DNA from: Mangifera indica
Lineage: Eukaryota; Streptophyta; Magnoliopsida; Sapindales; Anacardiaceae
Assembly (NCBI RefSeq): GCF_011075055.1
Contig: NC_058140.1
Span: forward strand, 13,328,668 to 13,392,667
Direction: 5' to 3'
DNA length: 64,000 nt
Made by a program: the position numbers and the translations under genes. The notes beneath the pieces were generated by a model. The model made no database searches and was not told the origin of the DNA. It saw nothing but the letters and a program-made list of their open reading frames with translations. Shown here one piece after another: positions 34,660-46,494 of this stretch. Each line of letters starts with the position of its first letter. Within the stretch, counting starts at the first letter, position 1.

Positions 34660-35665
34660 TTTGTTTCAAGTGTTTGAATAAGTTTGATGTAAAGATCTAG
34701 TGCTTATGGAACTTTGTAATGTAATGGTTGAGTTGTGTAGAAGGCAATGCAATGCATTGGCTTTTATATTACAGGGCTATAATATTCTTCCTTGCAGGTG
34801 GGGTTCTTTCTGTCAGGATTCTTGGGGGCAAGCTTCGAACTGGTTGGCAATTAACCAAATTCCTGCCAAGTAGTAAGGCACCACCGGGCCAAAGTTGCTA
34901 AAACTTGTATGGCTTTGAGTCCTTGAGAGCCACACAAAAGAAAGATAGTATTTGATGTACTTTGCAAGAAAGGACAATCTTAGCTAGATCTAAAACTCTC
35001 TCGTAAACATATCTATGAAGAAATAGTTTAGCAGGTTGGTCCCATCATGTTTCTGAGTGAACCAGCTACCTAACAAGATATGTATTTGTTGTCAAACAAA
35101 GAAGCTTTAATGGAATTGGAAGAGTTCACATTTTGCAAGTCACAACTTGGAATGCAATATCTTCAAATCTATTTCTTTTTGAGTCACGCAACATCCTGTT
35201 TGCACTGCTCTGTTTCCTAACAAATTAGAATTTGGAGTCCTGACGGTCCCAAGTGATTGTTGGCCACAGAAATTTAGGTCCAGTTGAAAGAATGGGGTAA
35301 ACTCCTTGCCTCTTAAATTTAGTTCCAGGGACATTTAAATGCGCATGTTCTGTTTATATACGTGGTCCCTAGTGCTAGTTTTTAATGAAAGATGAGATAT
35401 AGATACATTAGGAGTTGGAATTTTCGCCTATGTTCAATCTTGTTTTGTTGATTTTCTGGCAGAGCCTAACATGTCATAACTTCAAGTTCCCGAGCTCCGA
35501 AACATCTTCACATGGTTCTGCAGCCACTAGAGATTATCTTCCAGAAATTGGAGTATATAACTACCTCATCAGCAATTATTTTCACTCAGAAAGGCAACAA
35601 AATTCATAGTGTTAAAGCATTTTTTGCTTGAAATTTTTTTGCTCAGAATTTTGCAGTAAGGCAGC

Positions 35666-36084
35666 ATGCTAAGTACCAAGAAAATCATCCAAATGGCAAA
35701 AGGCCGCGGTAGAAGGCAAAATAAAAAAAAATCTTGTTCCAAAGGGAAAGTAGTATTAACAATTCAAATGGTTCCAACATTTTATCTGTGACTGAAAAGG
35801 GTCACTTTGTTGTTTATACAATAGATTGCAGATGCTCTGTGGTTCCTCTTCCATATATTAAAAATGACATTTTCAGAGAACTCTTGGAAATATTTGAAAA
35901 GGAATTTGGATTGCAAAGGGATGGCCCCATTGCATTACAATGTGATTCTTTCCTCTTTGAGTACATGGTGTTATTGATACAAGCAGGTGCGGCTAAGCTT
36001 ATATCCGTAGTTACTGCTCGCTGCTCATTATCATCGTCTTTGCAACAAGGACTAAGACATCAAAATGTACTCGTTTGTAACTGA
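35666..36084 (+). pseudogene. SAUR3: third SAUR locus, frame-broken N-terminus
   Basis: From ATG at 35666 the frame gives MLSTKKIIQMA, a typical start for the clade. The expected KWQK-type motif continues in a second frame, and FQRESSINNSNGSN onward lies in a third. A nine-base A run at 35723-35731 is a likely indel site. From 35734 the SAUR domain is open: TEKGHFVVYTIDCRCSVVPL, IFRELLEIFEKEFGLQRDGP, IALQCDSFLFEYM, ending RHQNVLVCN. It is transcribed away from SAUR2, with GGAGTATATAAC upstream (35550-35561). If both indels were assembly errors it would be an ordinary SAUR; as written it is broken. Confidence 0.75.
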
Positions 36085-36224
36085 GATCAAATTTAACTTC
36101 GGTAGATGATACACCACAACTTTCTAGTGAGAATATGACTTCAAATTCCAAATATTCTTAGTTATTTGTATTTATATATATGGTAAAAATTATGTGAGCA
36201 ATTGGATAATATATTGAAATTGTT

Positions 36225-36815
36225 TTTTTGATCTTCATGGGGCAGATAAATCGAAGGGATCATGAAAATAAATATCTGTCTAAGTTGACACAACTCACAA
36301 TAACAATACTTAAAAATGTGCTATTAACAATGAAAATCTCATGTGGTATGTTGAAAAAAAGCACCAGTTTTAATGTTAATATTCTAATAGTGAAAACACA
36401 AACAATTGCATCCCTTATAGCTTTTTTTTTTTGGATGACATATTACATGAAAGAGAATTTCCTATTAAGGAACGTGGTATTTGATGAGACATCCTCATGG
36501 TGGTCACCATAGGTAGACTTACTATCAAAGTCCAAAGAGATTGAAGAAAAGTTTCAAGAAAGGATAAAAGGAAATGATATGCTTGACAATAGGCATCCAA
36601 ATGAAGAAGAGCAACCAATCGTAGAATACCAAAAGGCTAGGCTTGAATCTTCTAAAAAATCAAAAAGTCCACAATAGACTCGGATACCTCCTAGAGTGAT
36701 GGAAGAACTTGAATCAAGTCAATTAGAAGAGCAAGAAGAGCAAGTACCTCAACTTAGGAGAACTGCAAGGTTACACAAACCAAATCCTAATTACGTGAAT
36801 GCAACATTTGTTAAG
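36225..36815 (+). mobile_element. Ty1/copia fragment: integrase C-terminus to RT linker
   Basis: The frames read FLLRNVVFDETSSWWSP (copia pattern: RDVVFDE..W), then an acidic linker, then QVPQLRRTARLHKPNPNYVN (pattern RRSTR..KPNPRYVN). One stop lies in the linker. The upstream part (36228-36400) carries no clear motif. The fragment is truncated on both sides and follows SAUR3 directly. Confidence 0.75.
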
Positions 36816-38371
36816 GTAGGTGCCCTAGAGCTAATTGATTTGACATTTATGAATGTAATTCTATATTAATAATTAATAAAAGATTTATTGTTATTTAATT
36901 CATATGTTATCTATTTATATGATTGTACGAATAATATGCCCTTAGAATGATAAAATTGTGATGAGGGGATTAGATGACTAATCATGAGAACTTTATGTAC
37001 ACATTAAATGGCTATTTTAGAAATGTTCGTAATCTCAATATTACAATGAACAATGGCACATATAATGATGATGAGATTATCATAGTGTTGAGTGATCCTA
37101 CTGAAAGGTGATGACAATTCTCACATGTCGAAGTTGTTCATAGACAATTTGGTATAACACATAAGTGCATATTGTAGATGTGTTCATCAGATTGACCTTA
37201 TTAGAGGATTTCTATATGGATGATTGCTCTAATTTCTATGAAATAAATCCTTTAAACACCATAGGTATATGTGATCTTATGACTTGAGGTCATTAGACCA
37301 TCTCATATAAGGATCGATATAGTTTGACACTATTCAATATATCCTATAATTGAGATATCATAAAGGTAGTGAATGACCATATTGTAAGATACATGAAGGT
37401 TATGATTGAACAATAAAAGATTTGTCACTCTTAAACATAGGAGAATATATCTCATATGAGAATATTGAACAACATTTATGACTACTTGAATCTGTGACCA
37501 CAATAGGATAAAGTTGTAGCCTAATCCATGTTAGTCATTTGTGTGGATCAGTTCATATCAAGAAATTACTGAGATAGACACATTTCTATGTCTTAGCCTT
37601 TAGAGATATTGATTGATAAAAAGATTGAATTGCATGTAACTGTGATGTTGTAAAAGCTTAAAAGATGTCTACTGACATTTTATCGTCTGGGTGGCCATGA
37701 CGTTTTGCTAGAGATCAATCTTGGTTTGTGTCTGAATTTCACTTGAATTCATACATTATTAATTCGATAGAGAATTTATGGATCACATACATATAGGGGT
37801 TGATTCGAACAAGAGACAAGAATCATTTGATGACAATCCTAGTGTTTAGAGAAAGAGAGAAAGACATGAATAGATCGGGTATGCCTATTGGGTTGAGAGA
37901 TTCGATTTGACCATACTTTAACTAAAATACATGACAATGTGTACTTAATGGAGTTAATGCTGACCATGCACAACATGGCACGGTTCTCTGAAAATTTTCT
38001 CTTCTTGTGAACATATTGTTTGCCCAATATAGAAGCCTTAGCAGTCTTTTTCTTGGATAACCTCTTGTGTTCATACTCATCGCCTCATGAGGGTTAGATA
38101 ACATTCGTTTCTTTTGCATGTGAAGACTTTGTAAAGCCACCAACGTCGATATAAACTCTAAAACACCTTATGAGTGTTTTGTATGTTCATGGTAAATATG
38201 TTTTAAAATGGGTATTCTGGTAAGGTTTTAGGATTGTATGATTTTTATAAAATTTTAATTCTATTACGTTGCTGATTATCGGCGCTTTAAAACCCTACAT
38301 GCATTAACATAAGATCTTAATATAGTAGGCAACTGGACATGATCGTAAGTCAACAATGCATAAGACTAGTT
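36816..38371. other. Unassigned 1.5-kb stretch, probably retrotransposon-internal
   Basis: No coding frame. It lies between a copia coding fragment and a purine tract plus LTR-like sequence, so it is probably non-coding retroelement sequence or a nested insertion. The 62- and 73-codon minus frames (37839-38143) show no family motif. Confidence 0.35.
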
Positions 38372-38881
38372 GATAGGAGGGAGTGTTAAATAGGTGCACC
38401 TTTTCTCTCGACAATTCTCTCCAAAAATCTAAATTATTTTCTTGCAACTTGTTGTTGCCTCCAAGAAGAAGAAGTATCCAAAGTTTGCTCTAAGTTGCAG
38501 TAGCCTCTTAAGAGTGAAGAAGCAAGTACATTGCCATTCTAGAATTCTCCACAAACATGCAAGTTAGCACCCAAATGAACTTTGAAGAACTTTAATGTTG
38601 GTTAATTAGACCGACAATAACTAATATAAATAGGCTACTTGTCTAGCCATATGTGTGTGTAATAGAAGTAGCCAATGCATGTGAAAAATAAAGAGATATT
38701 GATGCATAGTAAAGAGTTATGAGAGTAGAAAAATAAGAGTGTTAGTGAAGCCATAAAATAGATGTGTGTAAAGAAATAGTGGGTGTAAGTTATACAATGA
38801 ATGGTGTGAGTAATTTAGTTAGTGAGTGATTTTTGTGCAAGTGTGGTTTTTTACAATTTGTAATTATTGTACTTAATAACA
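38372..38881 (+). mobile_element. Probable copia 3' LTR with polypurine tract
   Basis: GATAGGAGGGAG (38372-38383), a polypurine tract, abuts TGTTAAATAGGTGCACC (38384). The sequence ends CTTAATAACA at 38881, giving inverted ends TGTTA/TAACA. Inside, TAATATAAATAGGC (about 38619) resembles an LTR TATA box. The 5' LTR was not found, so this may be the end of the fragment at 36225. Confidence 0.5.
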
Positions 38882-38885
38882 TTTT

Positions 38886-38954
38886 TGTTCGATAATTACC
38901 ACTCTTACTCAACACTTGCTACTGCTAGAGAGTAAGAGTGGTAATTATCGAACA
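38886..38954. repeat. Perfect 25-bp inverted repeat with 19-base loop
   Basis: The left arm at 38886-38910 starts TGTTCGATAATTACC; the right arm at 38930-38954 is its exact reverse complement, ending TAATTATCGAACA. It lies between the LTR-like sequence and the first bases of duplicated block 2, that is at the duplication junction. Confidence 0.95.
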
Positions 38955-39655
38955 CTACTTAAAAAATCATGAAACAAGAAAACAAACTAATAATAACCTT
39001 GTAACACTTTATTTTAATTTTCCTTGTGCTTCTTTTCAACTTCTCTTTGATATGCTTTATAATTCCTTTCTTCTCCTTCTTGTTGCCTTTTGCACAATGC
39101 TTATGTATGCAACATGTGAAGGCATTCTCAATGCCCTATTTGCCACTCTTGTGTTGACCAAAAATTTTTTCTGTTATTTCTCTAGAAAACCTTTTTTCTC
39201 ATTTGGATATGTTACTTCTATATTTGCTTTCTTATTAGATTTCTCTACCGAAATGGAAGAGTCTTTGTTCTCTATAGTTTCTTCCTTTCACTAGAGCATT
39301 CTTTCATCTTTTCTGTCAATCCTTTCTTCTTCATTTTTTATCCTAATTTTCATTTTCTTTATCGCTTGACTTCAAATTTTCAGGAATTCTGCTTTGTAAG
39401 TAAAAAGATTTAACAACAAAACACCAATGTTGCTTGTAACAATAATTTATCATTGCAATAGAAAGATAATGAGAACTTATAAAGCTAGAGTCATAACGAG
39501 ATCATTCAAGTGTTTCCATTGGAGCAGTCTTTTAATCTTTTTCCTTAACTTTATCAATGTCTGCCATGGTCACAACTTCTTAAGATTTCTAATTATCTTT
39601 ATTCTTAAAGAAATTAAACAATCCATACCCTTTGTCTTATTTCCTTAAGGGTGAA

Positions 39656-42600
39656 CTATTAGTGACTTGAGGTTATTTATGTTCTTTTATCTAATCCAAG
39701 TTAGCATAACTTTTTTGGTAGGTTGATGTTTTGTTTAAAATGGATGATGATCCATAGTTTATAGTACTTTTATTGACATAAGTATGATTAGCCTTAACTC
39801 TTGGTCTAATAACTTGTACTTTGATGTATATAAGTGACTTTGTATAGGAATGAAAATAAAACTGAGATTATTTATCCAAATTTATACGTAACTTACTCTA
39901 CTATCTTTAACTTTTTGTTTTTATATCCTTTTTCCACTTGAAAATTGTTAACCTTTTAGTCTAACTAATTTTTCTAGGTTTTGCAACATGGTATTAGAGC
40001 ATTTATGATCTTAGTGAAGTTGTGTCATTTCAAATCAAAACTCATCAACAAAAAAGCTTTTTTTAGTAGAGTAAATGGCTTCATCCTTATCTTTTTTTAT
40101 TACTTCTTGTTTATAATGGTGAAAATTATCACATTTTGGTAGTTAAAATGAAAGTTTTCTTAAGGGGTGTAGGACTATGATAGTATGTTAAGGAGGAGAA
40201 AACACCACTTTTATTGGGGTCCAATCCTATTTTGAATCAAATAAGGATGCATGTTGTACCTTGCAATTGATCAAATAGGTTGTCAATTCGAGGGAAAAGC
40301 TTTATGCAAAATTTAAAAAGTGTGAGTTCTGGATAGACAAGGTGGTGTTTTTAGGACATGTGGTAACTAAAGATGGAATTAGTGTTGACCTTTCTAAGAT
40401 TGAAGTTGTGGTGAATTGGCAACGACCTGCTAATGTGATAGAAGTTAGAAGTTTTTTGGGGTTAGCTGGTTATTATAGGCGATTTGTGGAAGGATTTTCT
40501 AGTCTTACATCACCTTTGACTCAGCTAACAAGAAAAGATGTCAAATTTCATTGGGATGAGGAGTGTGAGAAGAGTTTTCAAGAGTTAAAGAAAAGATTGG
40601 TTTCTGCACTGGTGCTAACTATTCCTTTAAGTGGTGGTGGTTTTATCATTTACAGTGATGCATCTAAGAAAGGTTTAGGATGTGTGTTGATGCAAAATGG
40701 TAAGGTGGTAGCCTATGCTTCTAGGCAATTGAAAAACTATGAATGAAATTATCCTACTCATGATTTGGAGTTAGCAACTATGGTTTTTGCTTTAAAGATC
40801 TGGAGCCATTACTTGTATGGGGAGACTTGTGAGATTTTCACTGATCATAAAAGCTTGAAGTATTTGTTTACCCAAAAAGAGTTAAATTTGAGACAAAGGA
40901 GATGGTTGGAACTTGTGAAGGATTACTATTGTTGTATTCATTATCATCCAGGGAAGGCTAATATGGTAGCTGATGCTCTTAGTAGAAAATCATCTGGGGG
41001 TATAACAAATTTGATTTGTACTCAGAAACATATATTGGATGATTTGAGGAAATATGAAGTCATGGTTGTATTACCTGGCCATAGTGGTTTTCTAGCAAAC
41101 ATAAAGGTTCAACCAATGTTAATTGAAAGGACTAAAATAGCTCAGAAGGAGGATCCGTTATTATTGGAAATTGTAAAGAAGTAAAAAAAGGAAATAAGTT
41201 GGAATTTAGATTGTCTGACGATAATATTTTAAGGTTTGGGAAACAAATTTGTGTGCCTAATGATAATAATTTGAAAAAAAAAATTTTGAGTGAAGCTCAT
41301 GAATCTGCTTATAGCGTTCATCTAGGGAGTACTAAAATGTATTGTGATTTGAGAAATAACTTTTGGTAGAGAAAAATGAAGAATGATATTGCTGATTTTG
41401 TCTCTAAATGTTTGGTGTGCCAACAAGTAAAGATTGAACATCAAAGACCTGGGGGACCTCTACAGCTCTTGTCTATTCCTGAATGGAAATGAGACCATAT
41501 TACTATGGATTTTGTGAGTGGCTTGCCTCGTTCAAAAAGGGGATTTGATTCTATATGGGTGGTGGTTGATTGTTTGACTAAATTAGCACATTTCTTGGCA
41601 GTGAAAACCACTTATAATATGTTTCAGTTGACTGACTTATTTATTCGAGAGGTTGTGAGATTACATAGAGTTCCTCAATCTATTGTGTCGGATAGAGATG
41701 CACGTTTCACCTTTAAATTTTGGGTAAGTTTGCACCAAAATATTGGGACAAAACTTAGTTTTAGCACTGCTTTCTATCCTCAAATTGATGGTCAATCTGA
41801 AAGGACTATCCAAACCCTTGAAGATATGTTGAGAGCATGTATGCTAGACTTAGGTGGTTCTTGGGAAGACCATTTACCCCTAATAGAGTTTTCTTATAAT
41901 AATAGTTTCCACTCTAGTATTGATATGACTCTTTATGAAGCTTTGTATAGTCGGAAGTATAAATCACCTATTTGTTAGGATGAAGTTGGAGAAAGGAAGT
42001 TGCTAGGACCAGAGCTTGTTTAGATTACATCTGATAAAATTAAGTTGATTAAAGAAAGGTTTCGCACAGCTCAAAGTGGACAATATATTGACAGTGGGCT
42101 AGGTTATTGGACCAGAGATGTTACAGTAGCTTACGAAATTGCTAAAGAAGCTTATGACAGATTTAAAGAAGATTCCCAAGGCAATGAAAGATTAAGGCAA
42201 ATGCTTACTCTAAACTTGAGGAGAGAATTTGAAGTCTAAAAGATAAAGGAAACAAAAACTATTACTAAATAAACTGACCAAATCATGAAGGTTATGAATC
42301 AGATTAGACTGATGGGTGAGAAATTATCTAACATGAGAATAATAGAGAAATACTTGTTAGCATCCCTAAAAGGTATGAGGCAAAGATATCCTTAAAAGAT
42401 TCAAAAGACTTTTTAGAATTAACTATATCATAAGTTGTAAATATCTTGAAAGCTTAGGGTCAAATGAGAGCTTTGAGGCATGAAGATGCAACTGAGGGGC
42501 TTTTTAATGTGAAGCTCAATGAAAAACAACCTAACAATAGCTCAAACAAGAGACACCATTCATAAAACCATTGCAAAAAGAAAAACCATTCATAAAACCA

Positions 42601-45214
42601 TTGCTGGTTCAAACACAATGTAAGGTAAAGAATTTGTAACTAGTTAGGTCATGTGGATAAAGTGTGTAAGAACAAAGGAGGAAACCTAACTCATCAAGTT
42701 CAACAAACTCAACAAGCTTAACAAGTTGAGAAATAAGAATAACCAAGTGAAAATTTATTTGTTGCAACTTGTCTTGTAAGTGACAGAATGCATACCACTT
42801 GGTTGATAGACAGTGAATGCTCTAATCACATGACATGTGAAGCTAAACTTCTTAGAAACTTAGATGAAACTTACCTCTCCAAGGTGAAGATCGACAATGG
42901 TAAAATCTTGGATGTCAAGGGAAAGAGAGTTGTATGCATTGAAACTCCATCAGGTACTAAAGTTATTAAAGATATTCTTTTAGTTCTTGAAATGAATCAC
43001 AATCTATTAAGTGGGAAAAATATTGAAAAATGGCTACACTTTGCACTTTGAAAACAAGTGTTGCATTATTTTTTATCTAATAGGTTATGAGTTACTTTAG
43101 TTGGTTCACACTGATTTGTGTGACCTTATGAATCTCTCATCCTTGAATGGAAATAGATTCTTTTTACTCTTTATAAATGACTACTCTAGACTATGTTGGA
43201 TTTACTTGCTTAAGAAAAAGTTAGAATTGTTAGACATTTTTAGAAAATTTAAAGCTAAAGCAGAAAAACAATCAAGGTGTAAGCTCAAAGTGATCAAATA
43301 AGATAATAAATTTGAATAAACTTTAAGAGAGTTTGTTGCATTCTATAATGCTAAAGGATTATACACCAGTTGACCACACCTTATACTCTATAACAAAATG
43401 GAATTAATGAAAGGAAAAACAGGTCTATAATAGAAATGTCTAGATGTTTAATATTAGAGAAAAAATTTGCCTAAAGTTTCATAGGTTGAGACAACCAATA
43501 CAATAATGTATTTGTTTAATTTATTGCCCACCAAAGCCTTAAATTATGGGACTCCCTATAAAGCTTGGCATGGTCTTAAGCCTTTAGTAGACCATTTCAA
43601 AGTGTTTAGGAGTTTGTGTTATGTCTATGTGTCTAATGAGAGAAGAACTAAGTTGGATTCGAGGTCAGAATGTGGAATATTTGTAGGCTACAATAGTGTA
43701 TCAAAGGGGTATAAAATTTACATCCCCATGACCAAAAAGATAATTATTAGCAGAAATGTTAAAGTTGATAAACAAAGATCCTGGAATTGGGAGGAAAATA
43801 AAAAAGGTAATCCTGGTTCAAATCTTGATCAGAAAATCAATGTTTTGTCAATAGATGATTCTCATTCCAGTGATGATGAGGTTGTTCTTGCAACAAGAAT
43901 TAGATCGCTTGAAGACATCTATAATAAATGCTATGTTACACATGTTGAACCAAAGTCCTATAAGGAAGTTGCAAATTATGAAAGGTAGAACAAAGCCATG
44001 AAGAATAAGGTTGATATGATTAATAAAAAACTTGGTTGAAAAACCTGAAGATCAAAAGGTGATAGGTGTCAAATGGATCCATAAAACCAAATTCAACCTG
44101 ATGGTTTTGTGAATAAACTTAAAGTCAGACTAGTAGTTAAAGGCTACTTGCAACAACATGGGATAGACTTTACAGATACATTTACTCCAATAGTTAGATA
44201 TGACACAATTAGATTTCTATCAGCATTGGCTACAAAGTCAAGCTATAAAGTGTACTATCTTGACATCAAGTTTTTTTTTCTAAATGACATACTTGAATAA
44301 GACATTTATCTAGAACAGCCTCAAGGCTTCAAGGTATCAGGAGAAGAGAAAGTGTATAAACTTCATAAGGCTTTGTATGACCTAAAACAGGCACCAAAGA
44401 CTTGGTACAGTAAGATTCATTCTTACCTGTTAAATCAAAACTTCTCTTGTAGCCAAAATGAGTGCACTCTTTATGTAAAAAAAGGGTAAAAATGATTCAA
44501 TTCTTGTTGTTTCCTTGTATGTGGATGACCTTATGGTGATAGGAGAAGATGTAAAGTTAGTTGTTGAATTTAAACAAAATATGCAAAGAGAGTTTGATAT
44601 GTTAGATTTGAGGGAAATGAAACATTTTCTTAGTTTGGAAATAGATCAAAATTCTAAAGGCATATTCATCTCTCACAAGAAATATGCTTTGGATTTATTA
44701 AAAAGGTTTCGAATGGAAAATTGCAAATTAGTATCTACTCCTTTGGTTATGAATTGTAAGCTTAGGAGAGATGATGCTGATGAAAAAGTAGATGCCTCTC
44801 AATATAAAAGCCTCATTGGTAGCCTGTTATATTTGTCTTCAAACAGGCCTGATATTATGTTCCCAACTTCTCTCCTATCCAGGTTCATGCAATCATTAAG
44901 CAAAAATCACTTGTGTGATGCTAAAAGAATATTCAAGTACATAAAAGGAATTATGGAGTATGGCCTATGGTTTTCAAAATAGAATAGTGAAAAAATAATA
45001 GGCTACTTAGATAATGATTGGGCAGCAAGCTTAGATAATTTCAAAAGCACAACAGGGTATTGTTTCTCTCTTTGTATGCGAATAAAAATAGAACTTAGAT
45101 TATCCATCCAAATTTATAGGCAGCTTACTTTACTCTAACTCTATTTTTCATATCCTCTTTTCACTTGAAAATTGTTAACCTTTTAGTCCAGCTGTTTTTT
45201 CCAGGTTTTGCAAC
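39656..45214 (+). mobile_element. Ty1/copia retrotransposon, defective, inserted in dehydrin 5' end
   Basis: 5' LTR about 39656-39988, then TGGTATTAGAGC (39989-40000), a one-mismatch initiator-Met tRNA primer site. Gag pieces lie at 40110-40260 (NGENYHI, LLGSNPILNQIRM) and 42139-42420 (AKEAYDRFKEDSQGNERLRQ). Protease relic: WLIDSECSNHMT. Integrase: [69 protein letters not shown]. RNase H: KSTTGYCFSL. The 3' LTR is only about 145 bases (45070-45214) and starts immediately after RNase H codons, so the end of pol, the polypurine tract and half the LTR are deleted. Flanks GTGAA/GTGAG suggest a 5-bp target duplication; the block 1 empty site reads GTGTACGTGATC. Confidence 0.9.
40262..42068 (+). 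mobile_element. Ty3/gypsy pol fragment embedded in copia gag
   Basis: Starts within RT ([20 protein letters not shown]), then [20 protein letters not shown], RNase H ([45 protein letters not shown]), [17 protein letters not shown], an HHCC zinc region ([16 protein letters not shown]) and integrase core (ITMDFVSGLPRSKRGFD, HRVPQSIVSDRDARFT, AFYPQIDGQSERTIQTLEDM). Stops interrupt at 40744, 41182 and 41490. No gypsy LTR, gag, protease or RT catalytic YxDD is present. Both ends run directly into copia gag codons. Confidence 0.88.
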
Positions 45215-45232
45215 GTGAGCGTGATAAGCCAT

Positions 45233-45743
45233 GTTATGAAGCAAAATACAACAAGAACTTAACAGTAAAGTGATCATAAAACAATAGCTAATAGTAATTC
45301 TCTTGTGAGTTTCACTGTGAGAAGAGAATGGTATTTATAGCAGAAGCCATGGAATCAATTAGTTGGGTGGCGGATGATATAATATTACATGAAAGATTAA
45401 AAATGAATTAAGGTTTGTTGGTGTATGTGTTCTGCACGAGGATCGAAAGAAATGTCCAACAGAAACTGTGGCAGTGTAATTGAACTGTACGAGAATTCAT
45501 CTTCAGAGGCTTGCACCGGCTCTCTTGTCGGCCCTGGAAGAAGAAAACTCAGAAGGCCGGTGCGGTCAGTCCACACTAATCAAGAAATGCCAAGTGTTTG
45601 TGCCTGCGTTGGAAGTTCAAGTCTTAGAGATGGAAAAATTACTACCCACTGCCTAATCAAATTTCTAGATTTATGCTTGCAAAGGGTAGTATGAGTGATA
45701 ATGGAGAGAGTTTTAAATAGAAGAAAATTCCATAAACCACTTG
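45233..45743. promoter_or_regulatory. Upstream region of the split dehydrin relic; 3' flank of copy C
   Basis: Aligns with 6620-7113 in block 1. It contains TATAAATA (minus strand, 45332-45339). At 45565-45570 GTCAGT replaces the DRE core GTCGGT seen in block 1. Confidence 0.5.
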
Positions 45744-46494
45744 TTAAGGCCTAAAGAAGTTGGCATTTAAGCCTTTATCACGCAAATTTCACACAGCTGC
45801 AACAACTAACGTAACACTCAAAATCGATCCTATGCAACCAAGTCGTAAATTAACCCACCAAATAGCACCATTTGGGCGGGGTTTTTTGATGGAAATGTAC
45901 ATTAAACATGGATAAACATACGTCAAAGGCAACTCAATTCCTCCTCTTAGAGCTGCCAAGCTTCCCAGGAAGGGAAATGCCACTGCTACCAGGAACACAA
46001 CCCAAAGAAAAGCCTTAAACCTGTTCGAACACGCTGCAGACACTGCTTCTTCGTCTTGATTGTATACTTGGACTCCAACTTGTCAAACACCGGCATTGCA
46101 TAGATTGGAAATGAACTAAGGCTGTTTATCACTACCAACAGGTAGATTGTGCCCACCAAATATTTTGAGGTGTTATGGCCATGCATTTGCGAAAATGCAC
46201 TCAACGTCCCTCCATGCGCAGGAACCTGGAAATTACATTGGGCACATTGTTATTTTGTTAAAAATAGTAACAGTAGCTTATGTCATGTTTTGTAATGCTT
46301 CATTACCTTGTTTCCATAAACCCAAAATCCAGCTATAGCTAGTGGAAATGAGCACGTTACCATTATTAGATTTGAAATTATTACCCTTTCCACGTCAGTT
46401 TGCAGGATGGCTCTTTTCTGCTAGAAGGCAATGTAGTCTGCATGTTCATTGGGGGAAAAATATTATTGGTGTGAAGCTATAAACTTTCTTTTTT

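Larger units (their letters stand above)
39014..45232 (-). pseudogene. Dehydrin pseudogene (block 2), split by a copia element
   Basis: This is the block 2 counterpart of 5986-6619. The body at 39014-39655 retains pieces equivalent to the S-segment and K-segments (the last reads KKEKKGIIKHIKEKL near 39040-39085, undeleted here) but has many stops and frame changes. The first codons (ATG at 45232) are separated from the body by the 5.5-kb copia insertion (39656-45214), about 15 bases after the ATG. Upstream, the minus strand has a consensus TATAAATA at 45332-45339, while the DRE core found in block 1 is mutated. Confidence 0.8.

Noticed and set aside
38930..38954. Possible microRNA hairpin at the junction repeat
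   Set aside because: A perfect 25-bp stem with a 19-base loop is too short and too perfect for a typical plant MIRNA precursor; no expression evidence is available here.
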